From: Gluconobacter frateurii | GTDB taxonomy: Bacteria; Pseudomonadota; Alphaproteobacteria; Acetobacterales; Acetobacteraceae | Length of the DNA stretch: 64,000 bases | Direction: 5' to 3' | NCBI RefSeq assembly: GCF_002723955.1 | Contig: NZ_BEWN01000005.1 | Span: forward strand, 186,001-250,000 | Shown: piece by piece, positions 1 to 9,772 of the stretch | Position numbering within the stretch: position 1 is the stretch's first letter | How the letters are laid out: every line of letters begins with the position of its first letter | Notes under the pieces: generated by a model | What the model saw: only the letters and a program-made list of their open reading frames with translations | Database searches by the model: none | What the model was told of the DNA's origin: nothing | Translations under genes and position numbers: made by a program

Positions 1-764
1 GCAACCTTCTGCAGCCGCACGAGAACACCCAATACGGCACGAGCCACCGCCACAGGGTTCGCACCATCGGCAAGAGCGCGCTCAAGAGCCTGATCAGCTT
101 CGCTCCGATTTCCGGACAACGCTGCAAACACGGCGTCTTCCAGAGAACTTCCTCCGGCATCCCCTACGCAATCCTGAACCGCGTCCAGATCCAGTCGGCC
201 GTTAGCGCCTGCATAGAGAACAAGCTTCTCTATTTCGCCGCGAACTCCGCTTCGGTCAGTCCCTAACCGCCCCATCAGCCAGGTCAAGGCATCGCGATCG
301 ATAGAGACACCCGCCTGTGACAAGGCATCCGTGACAGTTTGGGAAAGGGCACGGCCCTCTTCAGGGTAGCAGGCAATGGATGCAACATCCTTGCGGCTTT
401 CCGCCAGCGCCCGAAGTTTGGATCGCGATGAAAGGCCCGGCGCTTCAATGACAATGAAGGTATCGGTCTGCGTCTCGAGCGTACGGGTCAGAAGCGGAAC
501 AAGAGAATCCTGTCCATCCCGCACCCACACAGCGCGCCGACCACCAATCAAGGAGAGAGCGGTTGCTTCATCCTCCAGACGATCCTGCGTGTCCCGATCG
601 AGTTGAGCCACACGGAAAGGATCATCCAGCGTTTCTGCTACCTGCCGAACAGATTGCGCCGCACGCTCACGGATGAGTCCCGAATCTTCTCCATAAAGGA
701 GAATTGCGCGCCATCCGCCTGCGTCAGCCAAGGCACGCCCGATATTCCGGGTCTCAACCTTCAT
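1..764 (-). CDS. holA: DNA polymerase III subunit delta (3' part outside window)
   Basis: Delta subunit of the clamp loader, which opens the beta sliding clamp during replication. About 254 N-terminal codons are present; the C-terminus runs off the left edge. The N-terminal region shows WRAILLYGEDSGLIRERA near residues 18-35, the degenerate P-loop region typical of HolA, followed by LIGGRRAVWVRDGQD near residues 75-90 and LTWLMGRLGTDRSGVRGEIEKL further on. The ATG at 764 shares one base with the lptE TAA stop (TAATG), so translation is probably coupled to lptE. DUF3576-leuS-lptE-holA is a known alphaproteobacterial order. Family assignment is firm; only the end is missing. Confidence 0.93.
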   Translation of the reverse strand, partial: MKVETRNIGRALADAGGWRAILLYGEDSGLIRERAAQSVRQVAETLDDPFRVAQLDRDTQDRLEDEATALSLIGGRRAVWVRDGQDSLVPLLTRTLETQTDTFIVIEAPGLSSRSKLRALAESRKDVASIACYPEEGRALSQTVTDALSQAGVSIDRDALTWLMGRLGTDRSGVRGEIEKLVLYAGANGRLDLDAVQDCVGDAGGSSLEDAVFAALSGNRSEADQALERALADGANPVAVARAVLGVLVRLQKV

Positions 765-1420
765 TAATTAGTGATGGTCCCCTGTGAGAGACGCCCCGTT
801 GCCGACGCCGGGAAGCCATCTGCACCAACCTTGTCTGTGGAAGTGCCGTCATCAGAAGGCATCCTGTCGGTGTTGATATAACGCGGCAGATCCACCTGGG
901 TATTTTTGGACGGCATGTTGTGGGATCTGAACCAGATCGCCAGCTGTTCGGTCAGATTTTGTGCCAGTGTCTGTGCTACGCGCCCCTTTACTGACTCATC
1001 ATTCAGGGTCTGGGCAAAATATTGCTCAAACGTTGTGCCATATCCATCCAAAGTCGTAACGTCGCCCTGCGTCACAAACTGGGGAGACTGCTCTACCGTA
1101 AAAAGCTGCCAATGGGCATTGCCTGTTACACGGTTGCGGCCGGATGTGTTGTCCTGATGGATATCAATGGCTTCGGTATTGGCGCCTGAACTGACCCGCA
1201 ACGTGTAACGTTGCGGGTTTTCCGGCCCAGCACCTGCCAGATCTTTCTGAAGTGCCAGTCGCAGTTCCTGACCGTAACGCCCCGGAATGTTCGCTACATA
1301 AACCTGAGCCAGCTCTGCAGAAACATCAGTTTTAGGGGACAGCTTTCCGTAAAGAGGTGTGAAACCACACCCTCCCAGCATCAGAAAGCCCGTTACCGTC
1401 AGAGCACTGCAACGTTTCAC
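764..1420 (-). CDS. lptE: LPS assembly lipoprotein LptE
   Basis: Outer-membrane lipoprotein that plugs the LptD barrel during lipopolysaccharide insertion. The 218-residue product starts with a lipoprotein signal peptide ending in the lipobox LGGC (Cys18), followed by GFTPLYG, the usual start of mature LptE/RlpB. The body carries the weakly conserved LptE fold (YGQELRLALQKDL near residues 50-62; AIDIHQDNTSGRNRV near residues 84-98) and a polar C-terminal tail beyond residue 180. It starts 2 bases after the leuS stop and overlaps holA by one base, so it is co-transcribed with both. The family is divergent in sequence; the call rests on lipobox, length and the conserved gene neighbourhood. Confidence 0.88.
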   Translation of the reverse strand: MKRCSALTVTGFLMLGGCGFTPLYGKLSPKTDVSAELAQVYVANIPGRYGQELRLALQKDLAGAGPENPQRYTLRVSSGANTEAIDIHQDNTSGRNRVTGNAHWQLFTVEQSPQFVTQGDVTTLDGYGTTFEQYFAQTLNDESVKGRVAQTLAQNLTEQLAIWFRSHNMPSKNTQVDLPRYINTDRMPSDDGTSTDKVGADGFPASATGRLSQGTITN

Positions 1421-1422
1421 GA

Positions 1423-4020
1423 TCAGCCTGCCACTACAAAGTTGACGATCCGGTTCGGAACGTGGATTTCCTTCACGAGGCGCTTACCTTCCAAGGCGCG
1501 AGCCACATTCGGCTCGGCCTTTGCTGCAGCCAGCACCTGATCCTTCGGAGCGTCTGGCGGAACCTCAATGGTTCCACGCAGCTTTCCAAGCACCTGAACG
1601 CCAATCGTGACGCTCTGAACCGCCAGCCACTCATCCTGAGCTTCCGGCCATGCCCTGTCCACCACAAGATCGCCACCCGGCTCAAGCACGGCCATCATGT
1701 CTTCCGAAAGATGCGGCATCATAGGTGCGGTAAGCAGGCACAGCGCAGATGCTGCTTCGCGGCGCGCAGCCGGAAGCCCTTCCCCGCTTTTATTCTGTGC
1801 CTCAGCCAGAGCAGAGGTCAGTTCATGCAGTCGAGCAACGGCAACATTGGGTGTGAAGGCTTCAAGCGCCTCTGTAACGGCCGCAATAGTCCGATGGGTG
1901 ACACGACGCAGATTGTCCCCGGCTGAACCATGAACACTGTCGATCGGATCAGCCGTGGCAACAGCCGACACCAGACGATGGAGACGCTGCCCAAAGCGGG
2001 CGGCAGCAGCAACGCCAGAAGCCGTCCATTCCATATCACGTTCTGGGGGGCTGTCCGACAGCACGAACCAGCGGGCCGTATCCGCGCCAAACCGCTCAAT
2101 GATTTCTACGGGAGAAACCGTGTTGCGCTTGGACTTGGACATTTTCTCCGATCGGCCCACCTGAACCGGCGTTCCGTTATCGCGGCGGACAACCTGCTCT
2201 CCACGGCGTTCGACCTCTTCCGGATAGAGCCAGCCGCTCGCATCCTTGTAGCTTTCGTGCGTCACCATACCTTGGGTGAACAGGCCATCAAACGGTTCAT
2301 CAATCCCAAGATGCCCGGTCTCATGCATCGCTCGCGTAAAGAAGCGTGCATACAACAGATGCAGGATCGCATGCTCGATACCGCCGATATACTGGTCAAC
2401 CGGCAGCCAGCCATTAGCCGCTTCCGGAAGCGTCGGGGTCGCGGCATGGGGGCTCGTGAAGCGTGCGAAATACCATGAACTATCGACGAATGTATCGAAC
2501 GTATCGGTCTCGCGGATCGCCGGGGCACCACAGTTCGGGCAAGCCACATGCTTCCATGTCGGATGATGGTCCAGCGGATTGCCCGGGCGATCAAACGTCA
2601 CGTCTTCCGGCAGAACGACCGGCAGCTGATCATCAGGAACAGGCACTGCACCACAGCTGTCGCAATGGATGACAGGGATCGGACAACCCCAGTACCGCTG
2701 ACGGGAAATGCCCCAGTCACGCAAGCGCCAGTTCACGACGCCATGCCCGACGCCCATGCCTTCCAGACGCTCAATGACCGTTTTCTTGGCAACAGCGACA
2801 TCGAGCCCGTCAAGGAACCCTGAGTTATAGAGCTTCGCGTCTCCGGTCACGGCCTTCTTGCCAACCGTGAACGTCTCGGCATCTTCTCCGGCAGGCAGCA
2901 GAACCTGCGGAACAGCCAAGTCGTACTTGCGGGCGAAATCAAGATCGCGCTGATCGCCACAAGGGCAACCGAACACCGCGCCTGTTCCGTAATCCATAAG
3001 CACGAAATTCGCGATCCAGATCGGTGCGGACTGATCCGGGTTCAGCGGATTGCTGACGCGAAGACCCGTATCAAAGCCGCGCTTTTCAGCAGCTTCGATC
3101 ACTTCCTCGGATGTTCCAAGGCGGCGGCACTCTTCAATGAACTCTGCGGCAGCCGGATTAGTTTTCGCCACCTTGGCGGCCAGCGGATGATCCGCTGCAA
3201 TACCGACAAAGCTCAGGCCGAACAGCGTATCAGGGCGCGTCGTAAAGACTTCGATGCCGTCCAGATCCATGTCGAACCCGGCCGGTGGATTGTGCAGCGC
3301 AAACCGCACCCGCGCGCCTTCGGAACGACCGATCCAGCGTTCCTGCATCGTCCGCACACGCTCAGGCCAGCGATCAAGCTTCCCCAGACTGTCCAGCAGA
3401 GGCTCGGCGAACTTCGTGATCTTCAGGAACCACTGAGAGAGAACTTTCTTCTCAATCAGTGCTCCTGACCGCCAGCCACGTCCTTCAACAACCTGCTCGT
3501 TGGCCAGAACTGTCTGGTCCACCGGATCCCAGTTGACCGACGAATCACGACGTTCGACCAGACCACCCGCCAGCATGTCAAGAAACAGCTTCTGCTGCTT
3601 GCCATAATATTCCGGCAGGCACGTCGCGATTTCACGATCCCAGTCCAGCGAGAAGCCCAGACGCTGCAATGTTCCGCGCATGGTGGCGATGTTCTCCATC
3701 GTCCACTTGCCAGGATGTACATTGCGTTCACGAGCTGCATTTTCCGCAGGAAGTCCGAACGCATCCCATCCCATCGGATGCAGCACAGAGAATCCGCGTG
3801 CCCGCTTGTAGCGCGCTACAACGTCTCCAAGCGTATAGTTTCGCACATGCCCGACATGAAGCTGCCCGGAAGGGTACGGAAACATCTCAAGGACATAGTA
3901 CTTTGGACGGTCAGCAGGAGGTACATCCGGAACGGCAAAAACGTTCCGCTGCTTCCACTCGGCCTGCCAGAACGGCTCTCGTGAGTGAAAATCGAAAGCC
4001 GGGGTCGTGGAATCGCTCAT
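1423..4020 (-). CDS. leuS: Leucyl-tRNA synthetase
   Basis: Class Ia synthetase that charges tRNA-Leu. From the ATG at 4020 the product is 865 residues, the usual size. Visible signatures: [17 protein letters not shown] around residues 46-62 (HIGH motif as HVGH, residues 55-58), the CP1 editing domain with [11 protein letters not shown], and [10 protein letters not shown] (KMSKS) in the C-terminal half. The C-terminus ends with [14 protein letters not shown] and [17 protein letters not shown]. An in-frame ATG at 4071 would add 17 residues but would lie inside the upstream DUF3576 gene; the 4020 start ([11 protein letters not shown]), 7 bases after that gene's stop, fits the family better. Certain identification. 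Confidence 0.97.
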   Translation of the reverse strand: MSDSTTPAFDFHSREPFWQAEWKQRNVFAVPDVPPADRPKYYVLEMFPYPSGQLHVGHVRNYTLGDVVARYKRARGFSVLHPMGWDAFGLPAENAARERNVHPGKWTMENIATMRGTLQRLGFSLDWDREIATCLPEYYGKQQKLFLDMLAGGLVERRDSSVNWDPVDQTVLANEQVVEGRGWRSGALIEKKVLSQWFLKITKFAEPLLDSLGKLDRWPERVRTMQERWIGRSEGARVRFALHNPPAGFDMDLDGIEVFTTRPDTLFGLSFVGIAADHPLAAKVAKTNPAAAEFIEECRRLGTSEEVIEAAEKRGFDTGLRVSNPLNPDQSAPIWIANFVLMDYGTGAVFGCPCGDQRDLDFARKYDLAVPQVLLPAGEDAETFTVGKKAVTGDAKLYNSGFLDGLDVAVAKKTVIERLEGMGVGHGVVNWRLRDWGISRQRYWGCPIPVIHCDSCGAVPVPDDQLPVVLPEDVTFDRPGNPLDHHPTWKHVACPNCGAPAIRETDTFDTFVDSSWYFARFTSPHAATPTLPEAANGWLPVDQYIGGIEHAILHLLYARFFTRAMHETGHLGIDEPFDGLFTQGMVTHESYKDASGWLYPEEVERRGEQVVRRDNGTPVQVGRSEKMSKSKRNTVSPVEIIERFGADTARWFVLSDSPPERDMEWTASGVAAAARFGQRLHRLVSAVATADPIDSVHGSAGDNLRRVTHRTIAAVTEALEAFTPNVAVARLHELTSALAEAQNKSGEGLPAARREAASALCLLTAPMMPHLSEDMMAVLEPGGDLVVDRAWPEAQDEWLAVQSVTIGVQVLGKLRGTIEVPPDAPKDQVLAAAKAEPNVARALEGKRLVKEIHVPNRIVNFVVAG

Positions 4021-4027
4021 GTCTAAC

Positions 4028-4543
4028 TCAGTTGCCCCGCTCGCCATTTTCCGCACGCAGCTGGCGGGCACGGGTCAGGATACGGGTCGTGATGTCGGAA
4101 GTCGTCGTGGCGGAGACAGGGGTGTCCTGCCATTGGCCGTCCTGAAGCGTCTGACGGAATACAGAAACACGCAGGGCATCGGAACGCATGCGACGATCCA
4201 GCACATAGGCCGCAATCTTGAAGCGCTCATCCTTGCTGGCCGGCGGCTGGTACCAGTCTGTCAGGATAACACCACCAACGGCATCGGCAGATGCCAATGG
4301 CATGAAGGAGAGGGTGTCAATCGCGCCACGCCACAGATAGGCGTTCACACCACCCTTGAGCTGATCAGCACCACCTTCTGCGCCACGGTCAACACCGAGG
4401 AGATGATTGCGAGGTGCTGTCAGGCTGCTGGGATCACGAGCACCGCCGCAAGCTGCGACGGTTCCAAGTGCGAGCATGCCGAGGGCAACGCGAACTGCGG
4501 AACGATGGAAAGAGCGGGAAGCAGTCATCTGCGTACGAGACAT
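4028..4543 (-). CDS. DUF3576 family lipoprotein
   Basis: Predicted lipoprotein of about 171 residues in front of leuS, a conserved alphaproteobacterial arrangement. After a basic N-terminus there is a hydrophobic stretch ([14 protein letters not shown]) ending in a lipobox Cys at about residue 32. The body has features of DUF3576: [44 protein letters not shown] and [23 protein letters not shown]. The function is unknown; the link to lptE suggests envelope biogenesis, which is inference. Start: ATG codons at 4546 and 4543 (MMSRTQM) are both possible, and an upstream ATG at 4609 gives an implausible N-terminus without a signal peptide. Confidence 0.8.
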   Translation of the reverse strand: MSRTQMTASRSFHRSAVRVALGMLALGTVAACGGARDPSSLTAPRNHLLGVDRGAEGGADQLKGGVNAYLWRGAIDTLSFMPLASADAVGGVILTDWYQPPASKDERFKIAAYVLDRRMRSDALRVSVFRQTLQDGQWQDTPVSATTTSDITTRILTRARQLRAENGERGN

Positions 4544-4683
4544 CATGGTGGTCCTGCAGGCCGGGCCAGGGCCGTCACGGGCATGGATACAGACTGGCGA
4601 AACCTGCATCCGGGCAACATCAATTCCGTGTTCATATCGCGCCCGCCGGGCAAGGCCAAGCGCCCTCCTGGCTTACAGGTCTC

Positions 4684-6825
4684 TTATGAGAGGCCAGCGC
4701 CCAGAAAAGCCTGATGAAGTTCAGTCTTTTTCGCTTCACTCAGATATGGAAAACGGCTCAGAATTTTCGCAATTGTCAGATCCGGAACCAGTCGGTGCAG
4801 GTGATCACGGACATGCTGGATTTCTTCCTCGCTTTCGCGTTCTTCAACGAGAGCAACGAGATAATAGACCAGGGCACTTGGATAGTTGGGATACAGCCCT
4901 GCCATCAGACGCCCCATTTCGATAACATCGCGGCGTTCACCACCAAGCATCATGACCATCATGAAGAATGGCCGAATCAGAATATAAAGAGGCGAATGAT
5001 ACGGATTGTTTCGTAACTGCCCGGCGAGCTCTGCCGCCCCCTTCAAATCTTCATCAAACAACCGTAGCAGCAGATGACACAGCATATAGTCCGGAAGATC
5101 ATTCCCGCTTTTGAGACCTCCCAACGTCTTTGCAAGCATATGAATAATGGACCGAGCCATCGGAAGCGATGCCCGATCATGCATTAGCAGCGTCGCCAGC
5201 AGAACCGCTCCTCCAGATGCATCAGGCTTGAGGTTGACAAGCTGCCGAGCGAACTGAACCCCCGTCGTCAGAAGCTTTGTACCTTCATCGCTCCAGTCAT
5301 TTTCATAACGGATCAGACAGTACAGCACCTGCATGAGGGCGATATTTCCCTCTCGCGGGTCTTCGGTCCCTGCCATTTCCAGCAGCTGGCTAACATGGGG
5401 GAAAACCTCGTTGCTCCCTTTAAGCAAAAGCATAAAGACCCGGGCAGCTTTTCCGAGAGCTGACAGTTCGCCATCTGCCCGATTAGCAATACGGCGTGCT
5501 TCTGCCAGGAGAAGCCCCCATTGCATGGCGGACGCAGGGCCGATCAGCCCTGATGCCACTGACATTGGATCCATTTCTGGAAGATCATAATGAGTGCCCC
5601 AGACAATAACGCCGCCGGCACGAACATCCATGACCTTCAAAATCAGGCGAAGTGCATGATCGGAAGCGCCGGCACGTACAGCACCTGTGATGATATAGTC
5701 AGCTCCAAGGCTCCGATAAGACGCCATGGGATTTACCGGATCAGGCACAAAGCCTTCCGGCATCGCGACGATATCGAACGTATCGACATGCACAAATAGC
5801 AGTTCAAACTGATCGCCGAGGCTGGTGGCACATTTCAGTTCAATGTCTTTATGACCATCAGCCGTGAACGGCGTCAGGATCAACAATGAAATCTTGCGAG
5901 ATTGACCTGCAGCCATCCGGGCGAGATGCAGAGGCAGAGCCAACATGGGATCGGTTCGCTGACCAGAGACGGCCAGTGGGAAATTTTCATCCCCTCCTGA
6001 AAATTGGGCCGAAATAACCTCTGACCCTGCAGCATCCGAAGTCGCAATACCCCCTTCGGACCCGGGAATTTTCAAGACGCTCGCCAGCACCCCCTGAGTA
6101 AGTGGACTTGGCGTAAGCCCTTCCTGCTGCCCCAACACTCTAGTCGCCTGCTCTGCAAGCATAGTGGCACGAGCGTGCTCGCCGCGTCGTAGAGCATTCT
6201 GGATTTTGGCACGCCATGCTGCTTCATTGAGCGGATCAACCTTGAGAAGACGATCCGTGACATCATCAACCTGATCAGCGTCCGTCAATTCTCGCAGACA
6301 GCCTTCATAAATCGCAAGAAGATGATGAGACAGTCGTGCCCGCTGCTGGTCCAGCCATTCATCAAGGGCTGGATCAATGCCACTGAGTTCTCCAAGAAGA
6401 ATTTCTTCAGGGGCAGGAATGCCATCAATGGTCCGGACGGTAGCCGTGAGAATACGTTCCGCATCCACGGACGTCAGAGCAGGCTTTAACGTTAGTGAAT
6501 GACGCTGCACATCGATGAGCTCGACCCCCACAGGGCTTAGGGCATCGAGCAGACGATGAATTTCTTGGCGCAGGGATGCACGAGCCATATCTTCAGGGCG
6601 CCGGCTCCAAAGCAACTCCGCCAGCCGAGAACGCAAGACCGGTTTTCTGTCAGAAAGAGCAAGAATGGCGAGAAGTGCGCGCGTTTTCCCCCCAACAGGA
6701 AGAACGCTCTCGCCCGTCAAAGTCCGGGCTTCCATCTGGCCTATCAGCTTGAGGCGCAACAGAGTGGGGTCGGTTTCACGAGCCTGACGTACGGAACCGG
6801 AAAGCATTTTGGTCATACCCATCAA
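4684..6825 (-). CDS. SARP-like regulator: winged helix + BTAD + TolB-like domain
   Basis: Large (713 aa) putative transcription factor. Residues about 22-105 look like an OmpR/SARP-type winged helix (LRLKLIGQMEAR, GGKTRALLAILALS, RSRLAELLWSRRPEDMARAS, LRQEIHRLLDAL). Residues about 115-255 match a bacterial transcriptional activation domain: DEWLDQQRARLSHHLL, then ADQVDDVTDRLLKVDPLNEA. Around residues 310-420 is a TolB/FlgO-like region (LILTPFTADGHKDIELKCA, LGADYIITGAVRAG) seen in related regulators. The remainder is helical and may form a TPR-like solenoid. There is no NB-ARC ATPase. It stands alone, about 75 bases from the DUF3576 gene and with a long spacer upstream, so its targets cannot be told. 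Domain call fairly sure; role unknown. Confidence 0.75.
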   Translation of the reverse strand: MMGMTKMLSGSVRQARETDPTLLRLKLIGQMEARTLTGESVLPVGGKTRALLAILALSDRKPVLRSRLAELLWSRRPEDMARASLRQEIHRLLDALSPVGVELIDVQRHSLTLKPALTSVDAERILTATVRTIDGIPAPEEILLGELSGIDPALDEWLDQQRARLSHHLLAIYEGCLRELTDADQVDDVTDRLLKVDPLNEAAWRAKIQNALRRGEHARATMLAEQATRVLGQQEGLTPSPLTQGVLASVLKIPGSEGGIATSDAAGSEVISAQFSGGDENFPLAVSGQRTDPMLALPLHLARMAAGQSRKISLLILTPFTADGHKDIELKCATSLGDQFELLFVHVDTFDIVAMPEGFVPDPVNPMASYRSLGADYIITGAVRAGASDHALRLILKVMDVRAGGVIVWGTHYDLPEMDPMSVASGLIGPASAMQWGLLLAEARRIANRADGELSALGKAARVFMLLLKGSNEVFPHVSQLLEMAGTEDPREGNIALMQVLYCLIRYENDWSDEGTKLLTTGVQFARQLVNLKPDASGGAVLLATLLMHDRASLPMARSIIHMLAKTLGGLKSGNDLPDYMLCHLLLRLFDEDLKGAAELAGQLRNNPYHSPLYILIRPFFMMVMMLGGERRDVIEMGRLMAGLYPNYPSALVYYLVALVEERESEEEIQHVRDHLHRLVPDLTIAKILSRFPYLSEAKKTELHQAFLGAGLS

Positions 6826-7504
6826 TATCCGTAATCAGAACATGGCTCCGGACGAAAACAGCCCTGAACCGGAGCAGACATCCGACACGAAATCATGACA
6901 AGTATCCTCAAACCGAAGCAAACCTAAAACCGCGCTTCAAAGCGCATGCTGTAGGAACAGGGCTGCGGTATTGCCATCCTTCCTACCCAAGCGCTGATAA
7001 TGCCCAGCGACCACTTCTCCGCCGTACGAGATTTAGACTCACGATGGATTACGGCCTTTTTTTGGAGGTTAAAAACCTGCAGCGCCAAGACAAGGCGGGC
7101 AGACATGCCTCCAAATGCACTACTTTCTCACGTGCCGTCCGAAGAACAGCTTACGAGCAGAAAGCCACCTGAGAATAATTTCTTGATACAGACGTTTCTA
7201 TAAGTTTGATATCAAGGAACCTAACAGGTTGGTGCCGACTGGAAGCACAGCCGAAACAAAAGCGCAAGAAACATCTTCTCTTTAGAAGGGTTCCTTTTTG
7301 TAGGAATTGCTCTATCAAATCCTTGTTTTAGAAATAATATTTAAATTGTTTCTAAAAATTGGTAATTTAATTTTCATATGTTTTTTCTCAAAACAACGTT
7401 TGGAAAGATTTAGTTTTTTTATTTTTAACGTATTTTTTCAGAATCTGTTGGCGTTCTCACTGCCTTGCGAAAAAAACGGTCGTGCGATAACACTCCCAAT
7501 GTGT
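6826..7504. other. Intergenic spacer with AT-rich tract
   Basis: About 680 bases between the regulator gene and tRNA-Arg. No reading frame here resembles a known protein. The part from about 7300 to 7450 is markedly AT-rich, with runs of A and T, and contrasts with the surrounding coding DNA; it probably contains the tRNA promoter. The left part (6826-6950) should hold the promoter of the minus-strand regulator. No repeat, hairpin with T-run or mobile element remnant was recognised. Confidence 0.5.
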
Positions 7505-7815
7505 GTCCGCGTAGCTCAGCAGGATAGAGCACAGGATTCCTAAGTTTGAATTGGGCGCTATGGCTGGAAACTCCATAGTGGATTCGCTCAAATTCGGGGA
7601 ACGCTCTGACTTACTTGAGTCGTGCCAATCCCGAGCCAAGCTCTCTGCCGTGGCAGAGAGAAGGTGTAGAGACTGTACGGGTGACACCTGGGCTTTCAGA
7701 ATGCCTTGGTGAAGAGACAGTCCAGACCACGAACGCACTCATAGTGGGTGCGGCGGCGAAAGCCGAAGTGGTATGAATCCTGGGGCCGGAGGTTCGAATC
7801 CTCTCGCGGACACCA
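7505..7815 (+). tRNA. tRNA-Arg(CCU) interrupted by a group I intron
   Basis: The two exons are 7505-7541 and 7776-7815. Joined, they fold as a tRNA: acceptor stem GTCCGCG with CGCGGAC (7 perfect pairs), D arm GCTC/GAGC, anticodon stem CAGGA/TCCTG with loop TTCCTAA giving anticodon CCT, and T arm GAGG-TTCGAAT-CCTC. The discriminator is A and the CCA end is encoded (7813-7815). Splicing falls directly after the third anticodon base (U36), the same kind of position as the known intron of Agrobacterium tRNA-Arg(CCU). This tRNA reads the AGG codon. Without splicing the tRNA cannot form. Confidence 0.95.
7542..7775 (+). ncRNA. Group I (IC3-like) self-splicing intron in tRNA-Arg(CCU)
   Basis: 234 nt, no internal reading frame. 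It follows group I rules: the 5' exon ends in U and the intron ends in G (7775). Core blocks closely resemble those of the Azoarcus tRNA-Ile intron: CAAATTCGGGGAAC (about 7589-7602), CCAATCCCGAGCCAAGC, GAAGGTGTAGAGACTG (7659-7674), and TGGTGAAGAGACAGTCCAG (7707-7725). A P2-like hairpin CTATGG...CCATAG lies near 7558-7578. Similar introns were described in tRNA-Arg(CCU) of Agrobacterium. It should be an autocatalytic ribozyme; in-vivo splicing is inference. Confidence 0.92.
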
Positions 7816-7824
7816 CAACTTTCT

Positions 7825-8139
7825 TTAAAAACTGACAGTCTTGTCCTGCTGGGGGATACTCTGCATGGGTATAGTGTGCGGAATCCCCAGAAGGGCATGC
7901 AACAGATAGACGAGGAATGCTGCTGTAAGCAAAACGGCCAGCAATCTCCCAAAAACACGTAATGACAGCCCTACTAACGCGACGAACAAAAGCACCAGCA
8001 ATATTGTCTGGATCGGACCATGGATCCCGATACTGCCTAAAGCAGTCCTGACAAGCAGTTCGACAAAGGTGACGGCGGCCACAATCAGCCCTAGCAACGT
8101 CAGAATGAAGCCAACCAAGGTATCGAAAATGGACTGCAT
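7825..8139 (-). CDS. Small membrane protein, unknown function
   Basis: About 104 residues from the ATG at 8139 (MQSIFDTLVGF). Two to three hydrophobic segments are visible: residues about 5-28 (LVGFILTLLGLIVAAVTFVE), 43-62 (IQTILLVLLFVALVGLSLRV) and 66-84 (LLAVLLTAAFLVYLLHALLG), followed by a short polar tail. No domain was recognised. The 3' end comes within 10 bases of the tRNA-Arg gene on the other strand. An upstream in-frame ATG at 8196 would add 19 residues with several Cys and Phe and no better start context. The frame's membrane-protein composition supports a real gene. Confidence 0.6.
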   Translation of the reverse strand: MQSIFDTLVGFILTLLGLIVAAVTFVELLVRTALGSIGIHGPIQTILLVLLFVALVGLSLRVFGRLLAVLLTAAFLVYLLHALLGIPHTIPMQSIPQQDKTVSF

Positions 8140-8301
8140 GATTTGACCATGAAAGAAAATGGGACAGATTTGCTCCAGAAAGACACTCCCGAGCACTCAG
8201 GTCAATCATTACCCGCGCCAGCGGGGATGGACGAATGGTAACGATGTCATTACGAAAGAACCCTGACACAGCTGGAACTTCCGCATTTTTATGAGCAATA
8301 C

Positions 8302-9282
8302 ATGACCAGTTCTCCCAACCTGCTGCTCACGATCGTTGAAGCGATCCTTCCAATCCTGGTCACGCTTGGTTTCGGTTATTTCGCTGCTTATCGCAAAGAT
8401 TTCGACGCCCAGCAGGCTGGCGTTCTGACGCGACTGGTCATGCTTTACGCCTTGCCCCTTGAACTTCTGGTCTCCATTCTCAGCACACCAAAAGCTCAGG
8501 TTCTTTCCGCGGGACCTGTCGCCGCCCTGATCCTCCTCGCCATGGTCGGCGGATATTTTGTTGTTTTTTCAATTTTCCGTTTTGCGCTCAAACGCCGCCT
8601 GAGCGAAGCGGCAATGATTGCCATGACCGTTACCGGGCCTTCCGTGCCCTTTATTGGTATTCCGGTTCTTGGTCAGATTTTTGGAGCAGCAAGCGGCGTC
8701 CCGATCTCTATTGCCGCACTGGCAATGAACCTGATCCAGCTTCCTATCACGCTCATCCTCATGGGGCATGATCATGAGGGGCGCCAGCCTCGATCACCGT
8801 CCGCAGAGCGCCGCGACGAACTAAGGGAGCTTGTGGGACACCTCCTGCACTCCTGTCGCGAACCAGTCGTCTGGGTGCCTCTCATGGCACTGATCCTTGT
8901 CAGCGCAGGCGCATCCATTCCGCATTTTCTGAAAGGCTCGCTTCAGCTCCTAGGACGCACAACAGGCGGCGCCGCCCTTTTCGCATCAGGTGTCGTGCTG
9001 TTTACCCGTCAGGTCCGTTTCAGCCCGCTGGTTGGCACGATTGTTGGCGTTCGGAATATTGTGATCCCCGGCATCATCTACATTCTCGCGCGCCTGTGGC
9101 ACCTTCCTGTTCAGGCACTTCAGGAAAGTGTGTTGACGATGGCAATCCCGAGCGCTTCCATCAACGTTATCTTGGCGATGCGGTATCATGCACTCGAACG
9201 CGAAATCGCATCGGTCCTGTTTTTCGGAACGCTCAGTTCCATTGCAACAATGGCATTTTTCATATGGCTCACCGGCGCTTGA
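8302..9282 (+). CDS. AEC-family transporter (auxin efflux carrier/malonate type)
   Basis: 326-residue inner-membrane carrier of the AEC family, which move organic anions out of or across the membrane; the substrate cannot be read from sequence. About ten hydrophobic helices in two five-helix halves, with family features ILPILVTLGFGYFAAYRKDF at residues about 16-35, VLTRLVMLYALPLELLVSIL around 42-61, TGPSVPFIGIPVLGQIFG around 112-129, and VGVRNIVIPGIIY in the second half. It overlaps the next gene (a phosphatase) by 19 bases, so the two are probably co-expressed. Confidence 0.85.
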   Translation: MTSSPNLLLTIVEAILPILVTLGFGYFAAYRKDFDAQQAGVLTRLVMLYALPLELLVSILSTPKAQVLSAGPVAALILLAMVGGYFVVFSIFRFALKRRLSEAAMIAMTVTGPSVPFIGIPVLGQIFGAASGVPISIAALAMNLIQLPITLILMGHDHEGRQPRSPSAERRDELRELVGHLLHSCREPVVWVPLMALILVSAGASIPHFLKGSLQLLGRTTGGAALFASGVVLFTRQVRFSPLVGTIVGVRNIVIPGIIYILARLWHLPVQALQESVLTMAIPSASINVILAMRYHALEREIASVLFFGTLSSIATMAFFIWLTGA

Positions 9283-9749
9283 AGAGTTTCCTGTTTGTCT
9301 GCACAGGTAACATCTGCCGTTCCCCACTTGCAGAACTCGCCATGCGTCGGGAAGCTACGATCCGTGGCCTGAACCTTGATATCGACTCAGCCGCGACCGG
9401 ACACTGGCATCTCGGATACCCGCCAGACCCCAGAGCCTGCCGTGTTGCACTTCAACATGGACTGGATGCATCAGATCTTCGAGCTCGGCTTGTAACACGC
9501 GAAGATTTTGATCGATTTGATCATATTCTGGCACTCGACCATTCCCACCTGTCTTACCTGCGTAATCTGCAGCCCGATGGAAGCAAGGCTTGTGTTTCCC
9601 TAATGCTGGACCATCTTCCGGGCCGACAGGGGAATGCCGTAGCAGATCCATATTACGGTCCTGACGAAGGCTTTGATGTCACCTGGCAGGAAGTCGAAGA
9701 AGCTTGCCGCTATTTTGCTGAAAAAGAACTTGGCCCCGTTGAGGCTTAA
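9264..9749 (+). CDS. Low molecular weight protein-tyrosine phosphatase
   Basis: Cytoplasmic phosphatase of about 161 residues. The catalytic P-loop CTGNICRS (Cys13, Arg19) matches C-X5-R-S near the N-terminus, and DPYYG (general acid Asp128) stands near the C-terminus, both in the usual places. The start ATG at 9264 lies within the last codons of the AEC transporter gene; no later ATG precedes the P-loop closely enough. In other bacteria such enzymes act on tyrosine kinases of polysaccharide export or on small phospho-compounds; no partner kinase is visible here. Family certain, role unknown. Confidence 0.9.
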   Translation: MAHRRLKSFLFVCTGNICRSPLAELAMRREATIRGLNLDIDSAATGHWHLGYPPDPRACRVALQHGLDASDLRARLVTREDFDRFDHILALDHSHLSYLRNLQPDGSKACVSLMLDHLPGRQGNAVADPYYGPDEGFDVTWQEVEEACRYFAEKELGPVEA

Positions 9750-9772
9750 CGTCACCAGATTGGAGAAACGCC

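Noticed and set aside
7457-8269. Three overlapping minus-strand frames (93, 115 and 176 codons) across the tRNA-Arg region
   Set aside because: They lie antisense to the tRNA exons and the group I intron or out of frame with the small membrane protein; their residues show no domain.
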